Part shown: in pieces, positions 57,635 to 64,000 of the stretch
How positions within the stretch are numbered: the stretch's first letter is position 1
Layout: each line of letters starts with the position of its first letter
Assembly (NCBI GenBank): GCA_018242625.1
Contig: JAFEBO010000002.1
Location: 48,085 to 112,084, forward strand
DNA length: 64,000 nucleotides
Direction: 5' to 3'
DNA from: Planctomycetota bacterium
GTDB lineage: Bacteria; Planctomycetota; Phycisphaerae; Phycisphaerales; UBA1924
The notes under the pieces: model-generated
What the model was told of the DNA's origin: nothing
Database searches by the model: none
What the model saw: the letters and a program-made list of their open reading frames with translations, nothing else
Position numbers and translations under genes: made by a program

Positions 57635-58948
57635 GTGTACTTGAAAAACGAAACCCAACGGCAGAGATTCGAGAGCCCCCTGGCGAAGCTCTTCCTGCTT
57701 CAAAGGGGCGAAGGAACGGCGCTCTTCTGGTCCGCGGGCTATTTCTTTTTTCTCCTGTTCGGGTACTTCCTCATCCGCCCGGTGCGGGACGCGCTGGGAA
57801 TCTCCAGGGGCGCCGAGAATCTTCCGTGGCCGATGACGGCGACGATGATCGTGATGTTCTGCGTGAGCCCGCTTTTCTCGGGGCTGGTTTCGCGCATGCC
57901 GCGGCGGCGGTTCATTCCGCTGACGCACCACATCGTGAGCGCCAGCCTGATTCTGTTCTACATCGCGCTGCGCTGGAAGGTGTCGGACTGGACGGGCTGG
58001 GCCTTCTACGTGTGGGTCAGCGTGCTCAACCTGTTTCTTGTGAGCGTGTTCTGGGCGTTCATGAACGACTGCCACGGGAGCGATCGGGCGCGGCGTCTTT
58101 TCGGGATGATCGGCGTGGGCGGGACGCTGGGCGCGTTCCTGGGATCGCTCGCGAATCGCAAGCTGGTGGGCGGTTTCTGGCTGGCCGGCCTGGGCGAGGT
58201 GAAGCTTGATCCGTACACGATGCTGCCCTTGTGCGTTCTCTCGTGGGAATTCGCGATCGTGTGGATGAAGATGGCGGGCCGGCACGCGGTGGCTCCGGAG
58301 CGGATGAGCGAAACTCCGGCGCGGTCGGGCGGCGCCTTTCAGGGCATGCTGATTCTGGTCCGCAGCCCGTACCTCATGCTGATCGCGGCGTACGTGTTCA
58401 TTTACGCGCTCACGTCGACCTTCCTTTACCTGCAGCAGGGAAGGCTGATCGAGCAGTCCGCGCCGGATACCGCCTCACGAACGGCGGCGTTCGCGGATAT
58501 CTCGACATGGACGCAGGGGGTGACGCTGCTTGTGCAGCTCCTTGTCACGGGGCATCTGATCCGGTTCCTGGGCGTGGGGCTGACGCTGGCGCTGCTGCCG
58601 GCGGTGACGATCGGCGGGTTTGTGCTGCTGGGCATGCACCCGACCCCGGATGCGCTGGTGGTTTTTCAGGTCGTTCGCGGCGCGGTTCACTACGCGGTCG
58701 ATCGGCCGACGCGGGAGACGCTGTATTCGAGCCTGAGCGTCGATGCAAAGTACAAGACGAAGAGTTTCATCGATACTTTCATTTATCGCGGGGGCGATTT
58801 CTCGGGGACGTGGCTTCCCAAGGGGCTGGCGTGGGCGGGCGTTTCGCTCACGGCGGTGGCGGTCGGGGCGGGCGTCGTGTGGTGCCTGATCGCGGCGGGC
58901 GTCGGGATCATGCAGTCGCGTCGTGGAGCGGAAGCCAAGCCGGACTAG
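57635..58948 (+). CDS. Npt-like (ADP/ATP-translocase-related) membrane transporter
   Basis: A 437-residue integral membrane protein with about 12 hydrophobic segments. GYFLIRPVRDALGI near the first helix is the signature of the Npt1/Npt2-like nucleotide-transporter relatives within the MFS; SDRARRLFGMIGVGGTLGAFLGS and GAVHYAVDRPTRETLYSSLS are typical of the same group. Non-parasitic members may carry other substrates, so none is named. The start could be GTG 57635 or TTG 57641; GGAAG lies just upstream of both. Its stop overlaps the stop of the convergent zinc-ribbon gene by 4 nt. Confidence 0.85.
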   Translation: MYLKNETQRQRFESPLAKLFLLQRGEGTALFWSAGYFFFLLFGYFLIRPVRDALGISRGAENLPWPMTATMIVMFCVSPLFSGLVSRMPRRRFIPLTHHIVSASLILFYIALRWKVSDWTGWAFYVWVSVLNLFLVSVFWAFMNDCHGSDRARRLFGMIGVGGTLGAFLGSLANRKLVGGFWLAGLGEVKLDPYTMLPLCVLSWEFAIVWMKMAGRHAVAPERMSETPARSGGAFQGMLILVRSPYLMLIAAYVFIYALTSTFLYLQQGRLIEQSAPDTASRTAAFADISTWTQGVTLLVQLLVTGHLIRFLGVGLTLALLPAVTIGGFVLLGMHPTPDALVVFQVVRGAVHYAVDRPTRETLYSSLSVDAKYKTKSFIDTFIYRGGDFSGTWLPKGLAWAGVSLTAVAVGAGVVWCLIAAGVGIMQSRRGAEAKPD

Positions 58949-59808
58949 AGCATCGCCTGAAGCCCGAAGATCGCGGCGAACTGGATGACGCGCAGCATGA
59001 TCGTGAGCACAAAGGCGTCCTTCCAGTTGTCGAGGTCGAGCCTGCTCATGAGCAGGCCGTAGTAGGTAAAGAACGTCACGGGCCATTCGATGAGCGGGAC
59101 ATTCACGTAGCGGCAGATGGCCTCGACGGCGGTCGTGACGGAAAACACGGCGAGGAAGTTGAGTGCGGCCAGCCCCCATGCCTGATCGAATCCTCCTGCC
59201 CAGATGACGCTGAAAAACCAGTAGGCGACGAGGGCCGCCGGGACGCTGATGATGATGGAAAGGCCGTCGATGAGAAGCCAGTTGAGGTGGCTGCCGGCGA
59301 GGTCGGCGATGACGAGAACGACGAGACCGCCGGCGGCGATCTGCAAGGGTTCGATGTAGAACGACGAGGTTTCGGTCGTTTTCTTCTTGCGGGCGACGTG
59401 CTCCTGTTCGTTGAGGTCGGCCCCGCACTCGGGGCAGGACGCGGACTGGCTGAGGCCCTTGAGGTCGTAGCCGCACTTGGGGCAGGGGCGGGAGACCTGC
59501 ATGGCGGGGGCGATGGGCGCTGCGCCGATGGTCGTGTCGTATCGGCAATGCGGGCAGACGCTGGCTGAGACGAGCATCGGCTGGGCGCAGCGGGGACAGT
59601 CCCGCTGGTCGAACTGGGAAGAGACGTCATCGGCGAGAGGGATTGCGTCGCCGAGTGGTTGATCGGTCGGGGGCTGGTTTGCGGGAGCAGGCGGGGAAGG
59701 GGGCTTGAGGGCGTCGTAGCACTTTCCGCAGGCGTAGCGGCCCTGGGGATCTTTGAAGCGGCGCGTGCCGGAGCAGTCGATTCCGCAATGGACGCAGCGC
59801 TTCTCCAT
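58945..59808 (-). CDS. zinc-ribbon membrane protein (paralogue)
   Basis: A 287-residue member of the zinc-ribbon membrane group. It has three ribbons: CVHCGIDC...CGKCYDA, CPRCAQP...CPHCRYD, and CPKCGYDLKGL...CPECGADL with the complete CGYDLxGL motif. These are followed by about five membrane helices (AAGGLVVLVIADLAG; SIIISVPAALVAYWFFSVIWAGG; AALNFLAVFSV; and others). It shares ribbon order and helix pattern with the genes at 54393 and 55222. The ATG is preceded only by GGGA. It ends 4 nt inside the convergent transporter gene. Function unknown. Confidence 0.78.
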   Translation of the reverse strand: MEKRCVHCGIDCSGTRRFKDPQGRYACGKCYDALKPPSPPAPANQPPTDQPLGDAIPLADDVSSQFDQRDCPRCAQPMLVSASVCPHCRYDTTIGAAPIAPAMQVSRPCPKCGYDLKGLSQSASCPECGADLNEQEHVARKKKTTETSSFYIEPLQIAAGGLVVLVIADLAGSHLNWLLIDGLSIIISVPAALVAYWFFSVIWAGGFDQAWGLAALNFLAVFSVTTAVEAICRYVNVPLIEWPVTFFTYYGLLMSRLDLDNWKDAFVLTIMLRVIQFAAIFGLQAML

Positions 59809-59844
59809 TCCCGCGGTTCCTTTCCGCGGGCAGCATATCGAAAA

Positions 59845-61902
59845 TTACCGGGCGGTCAGTTCGTCGGCGAGGACATCTGCGCTGTAGACCTTGCGGAGGG
59901 CCTCGACGATGCCCCGTGAGTCGACGGAGATGCTTCGACCGTCGGCCCCGTTGTAGACGACATCGCCGGTGAGGGAGTAGACGTTGCCGTCGAAGATGAG
60001 TCCGACGACCTCACCCTGGGTGTTGACCGTGGGGCTGCCGGAATTGCCGCCGATGATGTCGCAGTCGGAGGTGAAGTTGTAGGGTGTTGCGAGATTGAGC
60101 TTGCCTTTGGCCTCGATCCAGCGGGGCGGGAGGGTGAACTCGGCCTCGCCGGCGCGTTCGTCCTGGCGGGCGAAGAGGCCGCCGATGGTGGTGAAGGCGG
60201 GCGTGTTGTCACGGGCGACACCCTGGACGGTGCCGAAGCTCATGCGGAGCGTGCCGGTGGCGTCGGGGTAGACGCTCTCGCCGGAGCGGGCGAAACGGGC
60301 GGCGGCGAGTTTCGCGTAGGCGTCGCGTTCGACGCTCTCGACTTTGTCCTCGTACATCTTGCGGAGTTCGCGCGAGCGGGGATCGAAGATCGCGGCGAGC
60401 ACGATCATCGGGTCCTGAGAGGTCTTTCCGGCTCCGCTTTCCACGAGGGCCTTTCGTGCGGCGGGGTCGGCGAGCTTTGTGCCGCGGACGCACTGTTCGG
60501 CGCGGGCGCGGGGGGATTTGCCGGCCAGCACTTTTACCACGAGCGGGTGATCACCACCGAGCCGTTCGGCGAGCAGGGAGAGGGACTGGGTGAGCTTTTC
60601 GATCTCGAGGGCTTCGGGGAGCGGCTCGGGCGAATAGAGGCGGAGGTAGAGAGAGGGGAGCGATGGATCGGAGTACTCGCGGAGGCGGTCGGAGCTGGGC
60701 TTCTGGAGTTCGTCGGTGAGCTGGACGATTTCGAACGCGCGGTTCAGAAGCCTGCTGCCGCCCACGACGGCGTCGATGGTGGCTTTTTCGTTGTAGAAGG
60801 CGCGGTAGTCTCTTTCGGCGGCGGCGATGGCGTCGAAGGCGGCGGCCCACTGGACGGCGTTGGCCTGATCGTGCTCGATGAACGAGCGGAGCTGTGCCTC
60901 GTCGGCGAGCTTGGCCTGCATGAGAGCCGGGTCTTCGAGTCCGGCGAGCAGGCCGGTGTAGACCTTGCGTCCGTTGGAGACGCCGCGGATGTCGGGCTGA
61001 GCGGTGCGGGCGTTCTCGGCGTTTTTGCCGGCGAAACCCTGGAGCTTGACTTCGTTTCGCCAGAGGCGTTCGAGGCGCTCGGGGAGCTCGACATCGCGGA
61101 GGAACTTCAGGTGGTCGGCGGTGTAGAGCCTTCGGGTGCGGCCCGGATGGCCGAACACGAAGACTGTTTCGCCCTCTTTGGCGCCGGCGGGGCTCCAGCG
61201 GAGATAGTGCTCGGGCTTGTAGGGCTTGCCGTTTTCGTAGAGACGGAAGAAGGTGACATCGAGGCTGTGGCGCGGGAACTCGAAGTTGTCGGTGTCGCCT
61301 CCGAAGGAGCCGACGACTTCTTCGGGTGAGAAGACGAGGCGGACGTCGGTGAAGACCTTGTAGCGGTAGAGGTGGTACTTGGCGCCCTGATAGAGCGTCA
61401 CGACCTGGCAGCGGTAGCCGGCATCGGCCTGGCATTCCTTTTCGATCTGCGAGATGGCTTTGCGGCGGGTGACGCCGGCCTCGGCGGCGCTCATGCCGGG
61501 GGTTGCTGCCGCGTTCACGCGGTCGGTGACGTCTTTGGTCTCCCAGAGCATGCGGATCTCGGTGTCGGGGCACTTGAGTTCGGCGTCTCTGGTTGGCGCG
61601 TAGAAGCCGTTCTTGAGAAGGTCTTTCTCCTTTGTGCTCAGCTTGGAAATGGCGCCGAGGCCGACGTGGTGGTTGGTCATGACCAGGCCGTCGGGGGAGA
61701 CGATGGAGCCGGAGCCGCCCATCCCGACGCGGACGGCGGAGCGCTGCATGTGCTGGAGCCACTGGTCGGTGGGCTCGAAGTTGTACTTGGACTTGAGCGT
61801 GTCGCGGGGCGGGCTTGTGAGCAGCCACATGCCCTCGTCGGCGGGTGCGGATCCGGCGGCGAGTGCGAACAAGCCAAGCACGGCAAAGCGATGCAGTTTC
61901 AT
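59845..61902 (-). CDS. S46-family dipeptidyl peptidase
   Basis: Exported serine peptidase that releases dipeptides from N-termini, 685 residues. After a signal peptide (FAVLGLFALAAGSAPA), the sequence begins DEGMWLLTSPP as in the family. The catalytic His is in TNHHVG (78-79), the Asp in GGDTDNFEFPRHS and the Ser in GGNSGSP (Ser621). The residue 18 positions after the catalytic Ser, which is Gly in DPP7 and Arg in DPP11 of Porphyromonas, is Gly639, so a DPP7-like preference for hydrophobic P1 is more likely. The start is ATG 61902, with AGGAG at good spacing. It fits a lifestyle using peptides. Two peptidase genes lie side by side here. Confidence 0.93.
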   Translation of the reverse strand: MKLHRFAVLGLFALAAGSAPADEGMWLLTSPPRDTLKSKYNFEPTDQWLQHMQRSAVRVGMGGSGSIVSPDGLVMTNHHVGLGAISKLSTKEKDLLKNGFYAPTRDAELKCPDTEIRMLWETKDVTDRVNAAATPGMSAAEAGVTRRKAISQIEKECQADAGYRCQVVTLYQGAKYHLYRYKVFTDVRLVFSPEEVVGSFGGDTDNFEFPRHSLDVTFFRLYENGKPYKPEHYLRWSPAGAKEGETVFVFGHPGRTRRLYTADHLKFLRDVELPERLERLWRNEVKLQGFAGKNAENARTAQPDIRGVSNGRKVYTGLLAGLEDPALMQAKLADEAQLRSFIEHDQANAVQWAAAFDAIAAAERDYRAFYNEKATIDAVVGGSRLLNRAFEIVQLTDELQKPSSDRLREYSDPSLPSLYLRLYSPEPLPEALEIEKLTQSLSLLAERLGGDHPLVVKVLAGKSPRARAEQCVRGTKLADPAARKALVESGAGKTSQDPMIVLAAIFDPRSRELRKMYEDKVESVERDAYAKLAAARFARSGESVYPDATGTLRMSFGTVQGVARDNTPAFTTIGGLFARQDERAGEAEFTLPPRWIEAKGKLNLATPYNFTSDCDIIGGNSGSPTVNTQGEVVGLIFDGNVYSLTGDVVYNGADGRSISVDSRGIVEALRKVYSADVLADELTAR

Positions 61903-61957
61903 CCGGAACTCCTGAAGTTTCTCGAGGCAAGGGTATCGTGGGGCGGCCGGTTCTGAG

Positions 61958-63721
61958 TCAGGCCGGGCAGAGAAGCTGGTCATACGACTGGGCGAAGATG
62001 ACGAAATCGGCATCGTCTGTCACAGAGTCGCCGTTGAAATCGGCTCCGGTGTACGGGCCGCCGGGAGTGACGAGGTCGTTGTAGAAGGAGGCGAACTGGA
62101 CGAAGTCGGTGTCGTCTACGAAGTCGTCGGTGTTCAGGTCGCCGGGGCAATGGATGCGGCCGTGCAGGTAAGAAGCGGCTTTGTATCCGTCCACGATTCC
62201 ATAGCCGTACTGATCGTTGCGAGGGCCGGGGCCGACCTGTCTTGCGGTCTGTTCGAGAATCCAGCGCAGGGAGAGTGGCGGGATGGGGGGCAGGCCCGGC
62301 GCGGGTTCAAAGTTTCCGAGGAGGAGAGCGGCGATTCCGGCGACGTGCGGGCAGGAGACGGACGTGCCCCAGACGTAGCCGTAGCTGTGGCCGTTATTGA
62401 ACTGGCTGATCTGAACGACGGCACCGTCGCTCGCGAGCAGATCGTCGCCATCGGCCTGGGAGATCGAGGCGACGGGGAGGCGGAGGTGAGGCTGAAAGGG
62501 CTCGAGGAATCCGCCGGGGACGTTGTTGGAGATGATGACGGCCTTGGCGCCGGCGTTGACGGCGTTTTGAATCTGCTGGCCGATGGAGATGACGCCGCGG
62601 CGGATGTGGGCGACCTGGCCGACGACTGCGGGAGGGAATGCGGCGGGAGAATCGCCGTTTCCGCAGTAAAAGGCGTTGCCGGTGAAGGGATCGACGGTGC
62701 CGCCGCGGAGCTGGTTGGCGTCGTGATCGACGCCGTTCCAGGCGATTTTCCAGCCGACGAGGGGGATGGCGGAGTAGACGGCATCGCCGGGTGCGGCGAG
62801 AGAGATCTGGGGTCCGAAGGACGAGAGGGACATGAAGACGTCGTCCTGATCGACGGCGGAGATCGCCATGACGGACGGGAAGGAGCCGGGGTAAAAGGGT
62901 GCGCTTGAGCCGGTGTTGCCGGCGGAGGCGACGAGGAGGACACCGGAGGCGAGGGCGGCGTCGCAGGCGTCCTGGTAGGACTGCTCGAACGGGTTGCCGC
63001 CGAGGGACATGTTGAGAACGCGGGCGCCGTTGGCGATGGCCCAGTTCATGCCTGCGATGGCGTAGCTGTTAAAGCCGAACTCCCAGTTGTTGAGCACCTT
63101 GGCGACGAGCAGGCGCGCGGAGGGGGCGAGGCCGATGACGCCGATGTCGTTGTCGAGGCCGGCCAAAATGCCGGCGGTGTGGGTGCCGTGGAAGTCGTAG
63201 TCGTCCACGACCAGGCCGGGGACGAAGGACTGGCTCATGAGCGGGGCGGGAAGGTCGGGGTGTGTGAGATCCACGCCGGTATCGAGGTGACCGATGATCA
63301 CGCTGTTACCGGTTCCCCAGCGCGGCCAGATTTCGGGGGCGCGAACTTCGGTGATGCCGAAGGGGATTTCCTGTGCGCAGGACTCGATGGCGTAGTCGGG
63401 CTCGGCGTAGAGCACTGCTGGATCGCGTTTGAGCGAGGCGATGACCTCGTCGACGCGGCCCTCGGCTGTTTCGACGATCTTGAGACCGGGGACCAGGTCG
63501 ATGTCGTGCAGGGTGCCTTTGACACCGGCGCGGGAGAGGGCGGCGTCGGTTGCGGCGCGGTTCAGAGCGGGTTTGGTGCGGACGAGAATGCGGGAAGGAT
63601 GACGCGAGGGCCGGTCGGCCTGACCGGCCCGATCATGCGTGAGGTACGCCGGCAGGGCCGCGGCGTGGGCGAGCGCGGCGATCGCGCCGAGCGCGGCAAG
63701 AGAGCGGAGTGTCGAAAGCAA
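61958..63721 (-). CDS. secreted subtilisin with PA-like insert and dockerin-like tail
   Basis: A 587-residue S8 serine protease. After a signal peptide, residues 40-110 form an inhibitor-type propeptide (SRILVRTKPALNRAATDA). The triad is Asp147 (GHLDTGVDL), His178 (DFHGTHTAG) and Ser454 (WGTSVSCPHVAG), with oxyanion Asn269 (ASAGNTG). An insertion between about 330 and 440 has the layout of a PA domain (AKAVIISNNVPGGF). The C-terminus bears two dockerin-like repeats: CPGDLNTDDFVDDTDF and ADFNGDSVTDDADF. The start is TTG 63721, where GGAGGGG lies 4-8 nt upstream and the signal peptide begins. A surface or secreted enzyme, perhaps attached through its repeats. Confidence 0.93.
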   Translation of the reverse strand: MLSTLRSLAALGAIAALAHAAALPAYLTHDRAGQADRPSRHPSRILVRTKPALNRAATDAALSRAGVKGTLHDIDLVPGLKIVETAEGRVDEVIASLKRDPAVLYAEPDYAIESCAQEIPFGITEVRAPEIWPRWGTGNSVIIGHLDTGVDLTHPDLPAPLMSQSFVPGLVVDDYDFHGTHTAGILAGLDNDIGVIGLAPSARLLVAKVLNNWEFGFNSYAIAGMNWAIANGARVLNMSLGGNPFEQSYQDACDAALASGVLLVASAGNTGSSAPFYPGSFPSVMAISAVDQDDVFMSLSSFGPQISLAAPGDAVYSAIPLVGWKIAWNGVDHDANQLRGGTVDPFTGNAFYCGNGDSPAAFPPAVVGQVAHIRRGVISIGQQIQNAVNAGAKAVIISNNVPGGFLEPFQPHLRLPVASISQADGDDLLASDGAVVQISQFNNGHSYGYVWGTSVSCPHVAGIAALLLGNFEPAPGLPPIPPLSLRWILEQTARQVGPGPRNDQYGYGIVDGYKAASYLHGRIHCPGDLNTDDFVDDTDFVQFASFYNDLVTPGGPYTGADFNGDSVTDDADFVIFAQSYDQLLCPA

Positions 63722-64000
63722 AGGTCCCCTCCAGACTATTCCTCACGAGAAAAGTGTAAGGGACGAGGCAAGAGGAGGCCGGGCGCGGGGAGGGCTTTGG
63801 ATCCTGCCGCCGGTGAAGCGCATGAGGTCAGGGGGGCAGGGGCGGGCTGCTGGGGGTGATGGGTTGGGTGATGGGGATGCGGGGCGGAGAGCGATCGGGC
63901 TTTGCGGGGGAGCTTGGGCTTTGGGTGTCGGGCTTGCTTGCTGGGTTCTTTGTTGCGATTTTTTGCTGCGCTGGCGCGGGAGGGGTCGTTTTGGGTGGGA
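63722..64000. other. upstream region of the subtilisin gene
   Basis: No gene recognised. The last 170 bases are G-rich on the plus strand, with several GGGG runs. The next gene, if any, lies beyond the edge. Confidence 0.4.

Overview
The window reads as chromosomal DNA from a high-GC planctomycete, most likely of the class Phycisphaerae. The pointers are: four secreted proteins that end in 'GC-type' dockerin-like repeats (DLNxDxxVDDADF); a C-terminal 'PAPG...GLAA-RRRR' sorting-like tail; five membrane proteins with short CxxCG zinc ribbons of the kind common in this group; a GyrA with the GEAVVYP quinolone-region sequence; and a stand-alone mraZ. This is inference from gene content; there is no rRNA or tRNA gene here to test it.

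Layout. 1-17.9 kb is mainly housekeeping: an M50 site-2 protease (running off the left edge), a receiver-like protein, a zinc-ribbon protein that seems interrupted by TAG, rpsA, gyrA, a PilT/PilU ATPase with two STAS proteins, a META-domain lipoprotein, a secreted Pro/Ala-rich protein, Sua5, a DinB-like protein and isocitrate dehydrogenase. 18-31 kb holds an MltF-type lytic transglycosylase, glnS, an ACT protein, a methyltransferase, two TlpA thioredoxins, gltX, an EF-G-like GTPase and an ankyrin protein. At 32 kb mraZ sits behind two perfect DnaA boxes and a 10-bp-phased set of GTG-containing MraZ-like boxes. 33.3-39.8 kb is a secreted-protein region (two tandem HAF-repeat dockerin proteins, a third dockerin protein, a sorting-tail protein) with purM inside it. 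metK, tag and a PBP2-type transpeptidase follow.

44.5-50.6 kb is the accessory island and the most interesting part. On the minus strand, in one tightly coupled operon, lie a SirB1-type transglutaminase-like protein, a signal-peptide/RHS-core/Hint protein with a short C-terminal toxin-like tip, a small downstream gene, a second Hint-plus-tip gene with another small downstream gene, and an orphan fragment of Hint with a third tip followed by a pentapeptide-repeat gene. This is the organisation of a polymorphic toxin locus: one chassis, three alternative C-terminal tips, each followed directly by a candidate immunity gene, all joined by near-identical Hint DNA that could serve for recombination. 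The tips and small genes look more AT-rich than the flanks, and eukaryotic-like kinase remnants lie at the island's edge.

51-64 kb returns to core and secreted functions: an endonuclease/exonuclease/phosphatase-fold lipoprotein, nadD, dps, three zinc-ribbon membrane paralogues, a TAT-exported epimerase-like protein, an Npt-like transporter, an S46 dipeptidyl peptidase and a subtilisin with a dockerin-like tail.

A recurring regulatory pattern is a TAnnnT hexamer placed exactly 6-7 nt (seven genes) or 9 nt (three genes) before the start codon. It suggests leaderless or near-leaderless transcripts alongside ordinary Shine-Dalgarno starts. All calls rest on reading the sequence; no database search was possible.
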